A DNA stretch of 64,000 bases from positions 143,206,096 through 143,270,095 of the forward strand of contig CM065802.1 in NCBI GenBank assembly GCA_033398695.1. Reading direction: 5' to 3'. Below are positions 1 through 11,229 of this stretch, piece after piece. The stretch comes from Orobanche coerulescens. Lineage: Eukaryota; Streptophyta; Magnoliopsida; Lamiales; Orobanchaceae. The position numbers and the translations under genes are program-made. The notes under the pieces are model-generated. The model did not search any database and had not been told where the DNA came from. It worked only from the letters and a program-made list of their open reading frames with translations. Positions within the stretch are counted from its first letter, which is position 1, and each line of letters starts with the position of its first letter.

Positions 1-1116
1 CTGCGTTGTCGCGCATGTGCGAGCTGTTAGAGCTTGGTTTGGTATGACCGTGTGCATCGGTGATGGTTCCGTTATGCGTCGATTGTTTAATGTCTTGTTA
101 CCTTGCTCCCGTTTTTGTGAATTTCGTGGACGAGGTCGGGGGTAATGCCCGTACTATTTTGACTTCTGTATTTTCTCTTTCTCCAGTCTATCGATTCGCT
201 CATGTTCGTTGGCACTTTATGAACTTGTTCTGTATTTCGATTTCATCGTCCGAACGAGCTGTGGTCTTGTTGTGGGTCGATCTGGTTATCGATGTTACTT
301 TTCGGGTTCGATTCGATTCTTGTGAACCTTGTTTGGGAGTGACATCATCTGGTTCTACTAGTTCTTTTATTCGAAGTGGATCGGATTTGGAACTCTTATG
401 TTTTCGACTCTGTCGACTCATTTATGTTTGTTGACATTTCTGAGATTGTCCGCCCCTTGTTTTTGTTTATCGAACGAGTGTGGTATCGTTTCGGAATAAC
501 TCGTTCGTCGTTGTGACTTTTCAATCGCTATTCCCTATCCTGTGGATCTTATGGGAATGCATTCCTTGTAGTTCTCACCAGATCATCCTGGGAGTTGTTG
601 TTTGAGTTTTATTATCCTTCGTGTTTCGGACATGATTGTTCGATCTTTGTTGTCTCGATCGTTTGTTCGTTCGGTTTTTGTTCTCGTTTTGTGATCGTTG
701 AGCATTCATGCTCCTTCCTAATTCCCTTAAGTTCGGGAAATTAGTTTCGTTTTCGATCTTCCATCCCTTAGGCGGTGGGATTCCGTGTTTGTTCAGCGGT
801 TGGCTCGCGTTTTGATTGATGTGCCGTTGGGTTGGTCAATCATATTGATTTTCGTTCGTTGTGTTTTGCGATTGTCGGATAATTGACTTGGCTATATTAT
901 CCGTTTGATGACGCTTGTCGTTTGTTGGTTTTATTATATCCCTAACAGCGACGTTGTGTTGGTCGCCGTGGAGCGTGTTTTCACGCCGTATGTTCCTTTG
1001 CGTTGTTTGTAACATTTTGCCGTTGGGCGTTAGTTACGCATTCTTGTGTATCTCGTTGAGTTTTCCTGGCGGAATATTTCTTCCCCTACTTGTTTTAAGT
1101 TTCGGGACGAAACTTC
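1..1116 (+). pseudogene. Decayed Ty3/gypsy integrase to chromodomain end
   Basis: No intact frame is present, but landmarks of a gypsy pol 3' end lie in order at the expected spacing. An aspartate-containing DF resembling the first integrase catalytic site is near 120. A stretch reading GFGTLMFSTLSTH (383-421) matches the LGT..FSTAYH stretch of gypsy integrases, with an RFWK-like piece just before it (about 350-361). A VEFSW remnant of the chromodomain EEATW motif lies near 1054-1070. The first landmark is about 980 bp from the pre-PPT repeat, against about 1,040 bp in the two better preserved gypsy elements at 17475-18514 and 35062-36105. The identity is inferred from spacing and weak similarity. 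The element is cut by the window edge and belongs to the LTR that follows. Confidence 0.55.
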
Positions 1117-1133
1117 TTTTAAGGAGGGTAGAA
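1097..1133 (+). promoter_or_regulatory. Pre-PPT inverted repeat and polypurine tract
   Basis: A perfect inverted repeat, AAGTTTCG-GGA-CGAAACTT (1097-1115), precedes a purine-rich tract (about 1118-1131) that abuts the LTR start TGTAATATCC. The tract would prime plus-strand DNA synthesis. The same arrangement occurs at 18514-18550, 22163-22198, 35026-35062 and 46457-46493. Confidence 0.8.
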
Positions 1134-1823
1134 TGTAATATCCGCAATTTTCGATTTTCGGTAAATTTTTTTTTTTTCGGTCGGAGTCCGTTTTGACGAC
1201 TCGCTCATGACCGTTTCATCATTCTGAGAATGATTAATTCTACACTTTTTGACATCCGAGTTCGTTTCGGTGTTGTTTCGTTGAGTTCTGTGCTTTTTAG
1301 CGACATTTCCGCACTTGAGTTCGATTCTTGCGAATCTCATCCGAAACTGTTGTTTCGAGTTTCCCGCAAGTCCGTTTATCTTTGTTGGACGTGTTGTGAA
1401 CTTCGGTTTGGTTATTCGATCACGTATCGTGATTTTCGGGCCTTTGGGCCATTTTCGTAATTTCCCAAAGTTTGGGGTAATTACCTTCCGTTGTCGAATT
1501 TCGAGCCTTCGGGTGGTCGGAATCGTGTGTCCTACTAGCTCTTAGATTCGTCTTTGTGAGTACTTCGTAACCGTATCTTCGGTTCGTATTCGTGTTCGGG
1601 TTTCGGTGTCGTTTTGTTGAATTCGGGATTTCTAAACGACTTTTCTAAGTATGAGTTCGTCTTTGTTAGATCACCATTAATTTTTGGTAACTCCAAAATT
1701 ATAAATCTTGCAATATTATAGAACATCGAATTAGCTTTCCAATGGTTCAAACGGTGAGTCAATCGGAGTCCGGACGAGAGAGTTATGGTCGTTTGAGTTT
1801 TTGGCCGAGCACTCCCAGGAGCC

Positions 1824-1912
1824 TTTCGGCCGATAGGGGGGGCCGATAGACTCTACTGCCGGCATCCCGTAGGGGTATCGGTTGGGCCTATCGGCCGATA
1901 GGCCGGCCGATA
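1824..1912. repeat. Cluster of TATCGGCCGATA palindromes
   Basis: Full or half copies of the 12-bp palindrome TATCGGCCGATA start at 1824, 1837, 1876, 1889 (perfect) and 1901, ending about 20 bp before the TATA box. Spacing is 12-13 bp rather than the 23 bp of the other families. It has the same layout of two CpGs at positions 4-5 and 8-9 as the TACGTA and GCGC classes elsewhere in the window. Confidence 0.8.
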
Positions 1913-1930
1913 GGTTCTGCTGTGTTGCAC

Positions 1931-1937
1931 TATAAAT
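1931..1937 (+). promoter_or_regulatory. LTR TATA box
   Basis: TATAAAT lies about 800 bp into the LTR, directly downstream of the palindrome cluster. It is the probable core promoter for the genomic transcript; transcription would start near 1960. Confidence 0.6.
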
Positions 1938-3011
1938 GTGGTTTTGAGCGTGAACAGCTCATTCTTCCCATTCTTTCCACCGAGTCGCGAGAGAGAGTTA
2001 GAGAGGGAGAGAGTTCTTCATCCGGGGGTCGATTTTCATCATTTCTTTTCGGTTGTGAGGCTCGGATAATCAATCTAACGCGCGTTCTACGGATCTTAGT
2101 ACTCGAATCTTCCAAGGTAATGCTCTAAAACCCTATTTCGATCAATTTGGGGGTTTTGGGTTTTCTTCCGATTCGTTCCGTTTCGTTGGTGGATTCATGG
2201 TGTATACGATTGATATTGTTAGTATCTTTAGTTTTCCTACGGATTCATGGATATTTTGTGGATTTTTATGGAATCGAGAGGGTTTGGTTGTGGTCCGCCC
2301 TCGTTGTTATTTTTGTATGAATATACATGAATCGTAGGCGGGTTTCCGGGTGTATTCCTTTTCCGTAATCGTTTAGAAGTGGTTGTGATTGTATTCTTCG
2401 AATCGTTAGGTTCATTTTCGTCGATTCCTCGTGGTCGTGCTTGATTCTTCCGTTCCGTTCGTTGTCGTATTCCTTTTCGTTAGCATCGGGCGTTCCGAAG
2501 CTTCCCGGTTGAGCCGTATCCGTTCGTGGTTCCGTGCTCGTGGTATCGAGGCAAGTACCTTGCCCATACTTTTCTTATTTTGTGGATATGATGATCGGTG
2601 ATCGTATTAGTGTGTTGTTTGGTTATTTGAAATGAAGTTTCAAAAGGATTTGATTTGGCCTCGTTAAAGGCTTTCTTTCAAAACGCGTGAGTTTTGTGAA
2701 CGGTGTTTTGAGAATTGATTATGATTTGATTATTTTGAACGTTGAAGGATTTTATGAGGATACTCCTCTTGTTTAAAGTTATGGAATCGTGTATTCCGTA
2801 TTTAAGCTTGTTATTGTATTTTTGAAGAGTTTGGTAATGGTGTCGAGTTAATGGCCATCTCTAGTGGGTATTCTTAATGAACTTACATTCTTAGCATGTT
2901 AGTATTGCATGAGTAACGTGTATTGTGTGTAATTTACTCACCTTGTGTTGGCTGACGGGTCAAGGAGGGAAATCTATGCCGCGCCTGGATTTCACGAGTT
3001 TCGTGCATCGC

Positions 3012-3176
3012 TAGCCAACTCGTTAGGGTCCTTGCAAGGCCTCGAGTGAGAATGTATCTGCCGCCTGTTCTCACGGCTTAGCGTGTGCGTGGTTTTGTTT
3101 TTTTGTAATTGTAGCCAACTCGGTAGGGTCCCTATGAGGCCTCGAGCGAGAATGTATCTGCCGCCCGTTCTCGAGG
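3012..3176. repeat. Two-copy 100-bp duplication in LTR
   Basis: The block beginning TAGCCAACTCG (3012) recurs at 3112 with period 100. Both copies contain CTCGAG and a TGTATCTGCCGCC stretch. About 65 bp is well conserved. Confidence 0.75.
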
Positions 3177-3391
3177 CTAATTGTGGACTGCTCATTTCCG
3201 GACATGAGTGCGTTTGAACGGTTTTCATGATTGCATGCATTGACTAAGTGTGTAAGAGGTAAGTGTTCGTTTGGCTTACTTGGCTAGGATGGCACCGGAG
3301 TATTTTGTTGTTTGTTTTAAATCCTTTATTTGTGGATTTTGATGTTGGGATACGAACCTCCTGGTCGTTCTTGTGTACTGTGAGTTGATGA

Positions 3392-3457
3392 GATTTGGGG
3401 CTAAAATCCCAATGGTTTTGTAAAAGTCGTTTTACGGATTTGGGGCTAAAATCCCAA
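3392..3457. repeat. Two-copy 45-bp repeat in LTR
   Basis: GATTTGGGGCTAAAATCCCA occurs at 3392 and again at 3437. Each copy contains the inverted repeat GGG..CCC. Confidence 0.7.
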
Positions 3458-4067
3458 CGGTTGGTTAATGTCATTTTTCAGAAAGTAAACCTTTGGGGCG
3501 GTGACCCCTTTTGTCTTTTGGTTTTCAAAAAGTAGGATTTGATAATCCTAAATTGTTTTCTATTAAAACTCTCGATGGCATTCTAAACTGTTTTATAAAT
3601 TACTTCCATTGATTTATGATATTTCGTTTTTGAAATGTTTTCTCAAACCCTTGCCTCGGGAAGTACTTTTCGTTTCGTTTGGATCTTTGAGGATCCTCGG
3701 TTATTGTTATTCGTGGAATGTGAATTGTATGGCTCGTATTTGCACTTTGTATTTGCACTAGCAAAACAGTGGAGTTTTGCTAACCCCCGAGTATTCGGGG
3801 GGTGGATGTCTGTTTTTGCATTCAGGTTTTGGAGCATAACACAGGGTCGGCATGAAGGATGATGAAAGATGATCGATACTAATCACATGAGGAACCGTAC
3901 ATCGTGTGTTGGTTCAGTTGTACTTTATTTTCCGCTGCTGTATTGTTCCCGTCGTACGGGTGTAGTTGTATTTGAGTTGTATGTATTTGTGGAAAGACCA
4001 AATCGGTCTACTGAGTCATTGTAGCCTCGAAGGCATTGTCGAGATGTTAAATGTCGTTACCAGCCTG

Positions 4068-4092
4068 GTAGATCCTTGAGGAAAGGTTCTAC
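4068..4092 (+). other. U5 stem-loop near LTR 3' end
   Basis: The arms GTAGATCCTT and AAGGTTCTAC pair around a short loop with one internal mismatch. The same position in the other gypsy LTRs forms stems of different sequence (13605, 25256, 33103, 39900, 42771, 48954, 52856, 54017). Confidence 0.65.
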
Positions 4093-4303
4093 GGCGTGTA
4101 ATATCCCTGAGCGGATTGGGGGTGTTACATAAGTAATCAGAATCACTAAGAGAGATATTTCATCACATATTCGTGTTTTCTTAGATAAACTTATGAGATT
4201 GACCCAGTTCTTGCTAACCGATCAGCTCGGTTACATCACCACTAATAATTGAAATGAGCAAATAATTATGACATGTGAATATGTAATCATATGTAATATA
4301 TTA

Positions 4304-5355
4304 TTAGTCACTCACTGATAGACATGGCAGTTTGACTCCTTTGACTAGACTCTCCGTACCTTCTTGATAGGCCTCTTGGTCCGCTAATAGGTCATTGCAA
4401 CTATTTTCTGGATCTCGTAGCTCGACTTTTGTTGCGTCTTTAAGCATCATATGAGCTTCGAGATTTTTTGGCGTAATTAGGGATCTCCGTTCATCCAACA
4501 TATAATGTCTTTCACTAAAAGAGCTCTCCACGGGGACAATGAATGTGGGCACTGCAGGAATCACTCATGCCATAATGGAGAGCATGAAAAATTCTGTTCC
4601 CCTTCTCTTCCACCAATCCAATAGATGAAATGTTCCTGCATTATCATCCCCGGCCACAAAACTAGTTGTGTAATATCAACTAAGGTTATTTCTTTAACTG
4701 ACGTTAGTACCATCTGTATTTATTTTTATATTATAGATTTGTTATTGAAATGGATTATTGGGAGTTCTTTCTAGTTCTATGTTAAATGTATTGCTAGTCT
4801 TAGGTCTTGTTTTTGAATTTGGATCATATCTCCATATTAGCTATATATTCAGGAGAAAAAGTTTCACAACTCTTTTTTAATCTATTTTTACTTGTTCAAT
4901 ATTTGGGATATTTTCAAAATTTGAGTCTCAACACTATCTTCAATATTAGAAAAACCCATATTAGAAAGAATAGTATAATAAATTTCAAGTCATTGTTGTA
5001 CTTGTGCTAAATTCAAATCGGGAGACAAAACAGCATTAATCAAGAAAACATCATGAATACGATTAAAATATTTTAATCATTTTAAACACATATTATAAAT
5101 AGCATTCTCCAAGTGTCATACTAGTAGTTGTGGTACTACCATAATAGATATCTTCAAGTATCATAGCATCATCTTCATCATGTTGACTTTCATTTTCAAA
5201 TCTAGGTGTAAGTTAATTTTCAGGCTCTCGAATAGTTATGCCAGATGGTTTCACAGATCTTCTCCAAAGTGCCATTCGTTCTAGCTTGGACATTTTGGAT
5301 TTTTCAGGGGAAAGTATCAATACTATCTCTCTTCTAAGAGCTCGACATACTGAGT
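4304..5355 (-). pseudogene. Internally deleted hAT transposase remnant
   Basis: The minus strand encodes a fragment (4304-4564) with the hAT C-terminal dimerisation signature: VESSF, then a LITPKNLEA stretch. It closely matches the larger hAT at 27632-27910. Colinear similarity continues from about 4560 to 5100, matching about 27,900-28,400 of that element. It then jumps to sequence matching about 29,930-30,150, so about 1.5 kb including the BED finger and the DDE/RNase H-fold core is missing. This is the form expected of a deletion derivative that would need transposase in trans. Both terminal repeats are lost; the right side is cut by copia sequence near 5355. Bases 4130-4303 between the LTR and this remnant show nothing recognisable. 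Confidence 0.7.
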
Positions 5356-6051
5356 TCTCGAGGCTCATAGCAGAAGGAAAGATTCCCTTGCAACTTAAAA
5401 TGAAGTATAAGCATCAGAAGCGTGATCGAATAACTCACCTAGAAGATTGGCTTCTCGCCTATGATGTCTCCTACGAAGGACGAAACATCCACAGGGACCA
5501 AGGTAGACATTCACTAATCAACTGGTGGAAAGGAACCGAATGATCCCTCTCGCAAGACTTGGAAGTATCAACATTATAGGGACTAGCTTCTGTTAGTTGT
5601 ACTTGTGTTTTATCCCACTCTATGCTCTACGATGCAGTATTTTCATTTCTTTCAAGCACTGTAATTCCAAGTATAAATAAAACTTCATTGTCTTGAAAGA
5701 TTACAGCTCGTAATCTACTCTTACTGTTTGACTGCTTTGATTTTGATTAAATATTGACATATTCAACAAGTATAAAAACTTGATAATCCTCAAGTTGTAA
5801 GAACTTATGTGAGAACAGTTCATAGATTAAGTAGTATTCAATTAAAATTACATCATGTAAGATTGTGCCTGTACGCCAGTCATAAGTTAAGTTGTAATAC
5901 ACTTAGTCCTGTAGGATCTTTCATTTTAGAACTTGCCTACGAGCAGTTCAAATTTTTTGACTAAGTCATGAAGATTAGATCTTTCTACAGAAGACTTGAA
6001 GACAACTTCTCCATATCAAGAATGTTTTAACTTTACCAAAAAGGGGGAAAT
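5356..6051 (+). pseudogene. 3' internal end of a SIRE-like copia
   Basis: A frame continues from the hAT remnant into this stretch and ends at a TGA at 5541-5543. It encodes a basic C-terminal tail (RLIAEGKIPLQLKMKYKHQ and onward) that I do not recognise. By position it may be the end of the third ORF that follows pol in SIRE-like elements. About 500 bp of non-coding sequence then leads to the polypurine tract AAAAAGGGGGAAA (6038-6050), which directly precedes the LTR. The 5' side is truncated at the hAT junction. Confidence 0.5.
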
Positions 6052-7344
6052 TATTGGAAAATATACAACCTTGTTTTGATAATTACCCCATACAGCATAA
6101 GGTCTTTAAAGTTAGCATTTCGCTCTAAGTATGGAAGTTGTAAGGAAACTTCATACAACCTCTCCATACAGCAAGAGATCTTCCAGCATAGTCAGAAGTC
6201 CGTTCCTACAACGCTTTCATTATTATACAGCAGAGACGAAGAAAGTTGGATACAACAATCTTATTGTAGGTGTTTTACTTGGGAAAAATAAAACACATAT
6301 CAAACAGGGCCGAGGAAAATATTTAAACGGTTGTGAAAGAAATATTGTTTATTCATACAGTATTCACGGTTAAAGTACCATTTAATGCTGATAGGAAAAC
6401 ATTTAATTCGGCCGAAAGACACTACAGTCTGAACACGCTGAAGAGCATTTAATGCTAAGTCAAAGAGAATGTCTGAAGCATTAAATGCGAGTGTCTTTAA
6501 TTCAAACATTCTGCAACAGCCAATCAGATCCGTCTCAATCTCACCAACCGATAAATGGCTACATTTATAATGATCTATCTTCAAAGTTATAAATAACCCT
6601 AAGCAAGAGGACATTGAACGCAAGAGATATTACTTCGCGAAATACATCTGACACATTAGCTCTGACAATCTGAATATCAAGCTAACAAACCGAAATATAT
6701 TTTCTTGAGCATACAATTATCAAAGGAAAGAAATATACAGTCCTCAATGCAAACAGCACACCGTACAGCGAACGCTCATCAAAGCATACATCTGCTGTTT
6801 GAACCTGATCTACCCAAACCTTATGTTGAGATCAACTTAGTCCTGTGTGGACTAAGCCCTTGCTAGTTTCGACCTATGTGGGAAGAATAGCCTTAAAGAC
6901 GAAGCTTCGATCTGTGTGAGAAGAAGCAAGTCGAAAGAGCCTAGCCAATCTGTGTGAACGGCTCAAGCTATTGTCGTCTATATCAATCTGTGTGAACGAT
7001 ACAACGATAGGTTTAGTTAAAGTCATGTAGTTGTGTACGTAGTGATTTTAATAAACATCTTACTCCTATGTGGAGGACCAGTGGACGTAGAAGGATATAC
7101 CTCGAACCACTTATATCTGTATGCATTTACATTCTATCATTTACAGTTTTCATATCAGCGTGTGTGATTCAAAGTATATATATTGCAAAGACCCTGTACG
7201 CACCAAGCAAATATGAGATTACCTAGTTGAGGTATTTACAGCAACTTAATATCAGTCTTCCGCTACGCAAATAACTTCGAGAAAGATACAACTTATTCAA
7301 CTCCCCCTGCTAAGCTGTTTACTGTATATACTCTGTGGCCAACA
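6052..7344 (+). mobile_element. 3' LTR of a SIRE-like copia
   Basis: The LTR starts TATTGG right after a polypurine tract and ends GGCCAACA, so the ends pair as the TGTTGG/CCAACA of copia LTRs with one substitution; length about 1,293 bp. A TATAAATA box lies at 6588-6595. A short repeated phrase, TCTGTGTGA, occurs several times around 6900-7000. An alternative end is CTAACA at 7380, which pairs less well. No matching upstream LTR is present, so this is the 3' LTR of a 5'-truncated element. Confidence 0.7.
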
Positions 7345-7755
7345 GGAGGAGACAACCGATATTTGATCCTTGGTCTAACAATGATAAATGCAATCACCTA
7401 TTTACTACACAATATCAAACCACATATATTCTAGTTCTAGTTAAGGCATAGGGGGGAGAACAAATCGGGAGAAAGAGGGAAGAAGAAAGAAAGAGAGGGG
7501 GGGGGGGGGGGAGAAAGAAAAAAAGGAAGCGATGAAGTGGAGAGAAATAGAAAAGGTATAAGGTTAAGTATATATACAGCAAGGGTATTTGGAGTGGTAT
7601 GTACAAAAATTGTGTTTTAAGTAAAAAAAAATTAAAACAATTGTGTTCTCGGAAAAAATACATATTCACCTTGTAGTGCTGGGTCATTTCCTCAAATATT
7701 TTCTTATGAAAAAATGTGGACATATCTAAATGTGGATAACTTTTGCATCAGCGAG
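7345..7755. other. Unassigned spacer with G15 run
   Basis: No gene is visible. There is a purine-rich stretch around 7445-7550 with 15 consecutive G (7497-7511), followed by A/T-rich sequence. It lies between the copia LTR and the hAT fragment. Confidence 0.5.
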
Positions 7756-8169
7756 TAGAGGTGCCCATAGGATCGGGACCCACTGGGTCGACCCATCGAC
7801 TCGGACCCATATAGCCCGCTGGCGACCCAGGCCCCTATGACCCGCAGACCCATGAGACTCATGCATCCGGACCCATGGTACACATAGGTGGGGTCCGGAT
7901 CTCAACATTTTTGATCCGCGACCAATCAAGTCAGACCCGCGGCTAGATTCAAAATTCAAGGAAAAAATAAACTCCGACTTTTAGAACCCGTCGGCTCGGA
8001 CCCGTGACCCGACTGGTCCAACCGCTACATTTCATAAAAAATAAATCATATTTTAAACCTATAAATAGCCCATCCAACCTCCCTCGTATCTCACACTCAA
8101 TCAATCTAATCAATCTATCTCGCTTTCTCAATTCTCATTACTATAATCTAATCTCCCTCTCTCAATTCT
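7756..8169 (+). mobile_element. 5' terminal fragment of a hAT transposon
   Basis: It starts with TAGAGGTGCCCA, the same terminal inverted repeat as the complete hAT at 27103-30596. About 270 bp of GACCC/GGGTC-rich subterminal repeats follow, including the same ACCCATGGTA phrase seen near the promoter end of that element. A TATAAATAGCCC promoter (about 8060) and a pyrimidine-rich leader come next. The fragment stops where the copia third ORF begins, so only the promoter end survives. The second terminus and target duplication are missing. Confidence 0.75.
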
Positions 8170-11112
8170 CATTTTTTCCATGCCTTCAATTCCTCTGCTG
8201 TAGGCTGTCGATCCGTTGGGAGCAATAACTCGACAGGCTTGCGTACTGTAATTTTCCACAAAAAATTGGTATCCTGGAACTCAGGTCGAGAACCAGTTAC
8301 CCTGTATCCTTTCGCTCCTTGACTTGGCCTGGGTCCGGCCAGTCTTACGATGGCAGTTGCAACACTTTCCTCCCAAGCAAACTCCATTTCCTTCTCTTTC
8401 TCTAGTCTCCACTTTCTAGCAGCCTCGCTCCACTCTTCCCACTTTTTGGTAGTATCAATATCTGAGACTTTGCCGTGAACATCCTGAAGGAGTTCCGTAG
8501 ATTCAGCTTGTTTGTCATTTAGATCAATGACACTTTCCACCAGTCTCACAACCACTGCTGTTAGATCATTGATCTTATGATCATGGTCAGCGAGCTTTGG
8601 TCCTGTGAATTCTAGGGTAGCAACACTCTTGGCTTCAACGACACGTAGCTTCTTTTGTTCTTGGTTCATAATTCGCTCCTAATGCCGGTTCATTTAATGC
8701 AGTAGGAATGAGGCGGAAAGCCTCTTTCACATATGTAATGGCCCTTTGCAGCTTTGGGAGCTCATCCTGAGCTGTTTTCCTCATCTAGTCCAGTTCCTTC
8801 CCGACATCGTATAGGGCCTTGATGGCATCTTGCAAGAATATGGTTTGGCGACCGATGGATTCGAGTTCCTCGATACGTGCCTATGTGCGCGGAGAGTGGG
8901 GTGCGCTATCTTGGAGTCAGATGGTTTGCCAAACTCTTTGATAACCATATTGTGACGAGGCTTGCATGGCTCGTTATCAGCAAGGAAACCGTCATCTGAT
9001 CCAGACGGGGATCCTGTAGAGATAGGAATTTCAACCTATTCAGAAGCTGGTGTTTATGTAGGTTGTGCTGCATGTTCTGTCTGGGAGACAAAAGGGACTA
9101 ATTCCTCCTGCCTCTGTTGGGTCTCGGTAGTTGGAAGTACAGGAGAGACTAATTCCTCCCACCGACTCTCAGCTTTCGCCTGTTCTTGTAGAGGGATTTA
9201 TTCCTCTTTTCAAACGGCGCAGGTAGAATCTTCCTCTGTCGACTGGAAAGATTCCTCTTATACAGGAGATGCTTCATGTCGGGTGGAAGTAGCATCTTCT
9301 TCATTGTTGACAGGAGGGACTGATTCCTCTTGTTTATTTTCTTCGTGGGCTACTTCTTCCTGCGGGGCAGGGGACTGATGTTTGTCAGTGGATGTCCCCT
9401 GGCTCTGTTGATCCTGAATGATGGGAAATTCTCCTTCCCGAGCCTCTTCACGACTCATTCGAAGTCCAACCTATAGGGCCTCATCGTCGTCATCGGAGTG
9501 ATGACTTGGTGACGGAGCTTTGTCACCGGACTATGATTTCCCTTTTATTCGGGCCTTTCTTTTGCCATGAAGTAAGATGTTGTAAGCTCTAGGCAAAAGT
9601 GATCTTTCCACTTGATCAAGACCTCAACGTTCTGGGTGCCCGTAACCTCCAGAGCAAACAGTCCCCCTTCTCTCCATTCTTCCCAATTATACAGGGTGTC
9701 ATAAGGGGCGACCCTGTATGACTTCCAGATTTTGAAGCGCTCGAAGGCTTCATTAATTTGTACTTAGAGGACTGTTTGATTTACTATAGCTATTGGGTAG
9801 GGACTCCGAACAACAGATGGCTCTACAGTTCGATGGAGACCCTCAACAAGTGTGGGAGACTGTTGAGGAGAGGGATCCCTAACAGGGTGGGGTGCCCTGT
9901 TGGGATAGGGACTCCTTACTGGGGTGGGTGCCCTGTTGGGAGTTGTGGCTTTCGGCTCCAAAGGGGCAGCTGATTCGCCAAACCCTTTAATTTTGGCAAA
10001 CAATTGTTCTTCCGTCATAGCCGCCACAGGCTCAGGAACTGCTGTAGGAGTAGCAAAGATTTCTTCCATATGGGTTTCGCCCTGTGGGATGGGTTCAACA
10101 GATGGGACTTCTACAGTGACCGCTGTAATGACTATAGCAACAGCTTTTGAAGACTTCATCTTCTTTCTCATTTTCTCAACAACTTTGGGGGAGCTGCTGT
10201 TGGGAAGGGCTCTTTTCTTCTTCTTCTTCTTATTCCTATCATCTGAAACTCTTGAGAGTAGCATACCAAGGATCACTCGAGGTTGGCATGCTGTAAGGGT
10301 TATGCTTGTCAGCAATAATGGTGTCTTTGTTGTAGACAGTGGGTTTGAATCCACCGATGAACTTTTTGGTCAGAATCTTCTTGGCCTCTGCAGTCTGCTG
10401 TACTCTGCAGCGAATGAGAATGTGGTTCAGAATCAGGCCAAAATATTTATTCGCAGTCTCAGGCTTGGATGCCTCCTCCTGAATGTGCTTCAGAACAATT
10501 TGGCACTAGTTTTACTTTCTCACAAGACATGATAGCAGCTATCATTCTGTATCTTAGATTGGTGCACATTTAGAAGGCACCAATGCGGTTCTCAATCACC
10601 CTGCAACAAAAATTGTGAAGATAAACGTAGGGGATGGTGAAGTTCTTCTTATGGCAAGAAGGGTGGACATTTTTGGCCATGGTAGTGCCAGTAAAAAGCT
10701 TCAAGTAGGCCAACAGCAAACTTTCAAACACGAAAGTCTCTAGTTCTTTCATTTTCAGCCCGTCAGAAGGCAACTTGTCGATCGTCTCCAGAAGTTCCTT
10801 GTTCACAGGGATTTCAATCCCTTGCACGGTTCCAATGATGTTAGTGATCTCCGAGCCTTTCCTCTATGATGCATATTTGAACGTTGCATCCAGATAAAAT
10901 TCCTCAATGATTTGTTCGTCATAGTTATCAGAATAATGGCTACCTAAATGGTGCAGACCCTGTTGCTTCACACGAGCAACAACCAAGTTCATCCCGATAG
11001 TATCTTCATCTTCAAAAGCAATCCTTTCCAAGAGCACGAATTATGCAAAAATGCGTCCATAGATGATGGTTTCTTTCTTCTTCAAGGAGATCGATGAAGT
11101 TTGGGAAGACAT
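8169..11112 (-). pseudogene. Third ORF of a SIRE-like copia, broken
   Basis: Read leftward from an ATG at 11112, the sequence encodes a long protein in several frames with stops. The N-terminal part (about 10570-11112) includes EEFYLDATF and GTVQGIEIPVNKELLE, which resembles plant transposon proteins. The middle (about 9760-10350) is rich in Pro, Ser, Thr and Lys with PTPVRSPYPN-like repeats. The C-terminal part (8169-8669) is a probable coiled coil, including KKWEEWSEAARKWRLEKE. On the same strand it follows copia pol remnants at 21320-22063, split from them by the gypsy insertion. SIRE-type elements are known for an extra env-like ORF after pol with proline-rich and coiled-coil parts. The match here is by order and composition, and no function is demonstrated. 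It is truncated by the hAT fragment at about 8169. Confidence 0.6.
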
Positions 11113-11229
11113 TTTCAAACAAAAGAACAACAAATTAAGTGAAAGTGCTAATAAAATATGTAGACAGATTGCTGTAGAATGTTTACTTAGCAGAAAGCGT
11201 AAAGAGTCTGTGAGAGCAATGTGCTGTCC

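Larger units (their letters stand above)
1134..4129 (+). mobile_element. 3' LTR of a chromovirus-like gypsy element (family A)
   Basis: The LTR begins TGTAATATCC directly after a polypurine tract and ends GGGTGTTACA, giving about 2,996 bp. It contains a palindrome cluster, a TATA box, internal duplications, a CCCCCGA/TCGGGGG hairpin near 3785 and the U5 stem-loop. Related LTR pieces in reverse orientation lie at 52818-53977 and 55752-58240; they share the downstream half, including the CCCCCGA hairpin and the terminal 70 bp. The 5' LTR is outside the window, so no target duplication can be checked; the five bases after the LTR are TAAGT. Confidence 0.85.

Noticed and set aside
60..434. 124-residue open frame as a gene
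   Set aside because: It has no matching start context or family features. It lies in decayed integrase sequence and includes one of its frames by chance.
7345..7380. Copia LTR ending at CTAACA (7380)
   Set aside because: The end at 7344 (CCAACA) pairs better with the LTR start TATTGG, so 7344 was preferred, with some doubt.
7415..7723. Minus-strand frame with Phe/Pro-rich membrane-like stretches
   Set aside because: It is produced by the G15 and purine-rich tract and A/T-rich flanks; no family resemblance.
7748..7755. TCAGCGAG as target duplication of the hAT fragment, with a second copy at 8588-8595
   Set aside because: No terminal repeat precedes the second copy, and coding sequence of the copia third ORF runs through it, so the 8-bp match is probably chance.
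8962..9378. 138-residue plus-strand frame rich in Ser and Cys
   Set aside because: It is the antisense of the low-complexity third ORF on the minus strand; it has no independent support.
9924..10532. 202-residue plus-strand hydrophobic frame
   Set aside because: It is antisense to the Pro/Lys-rich part of the minus-strand copia ORF. The hydrophobic run comes from reading the complement of AAG-rich sequence.
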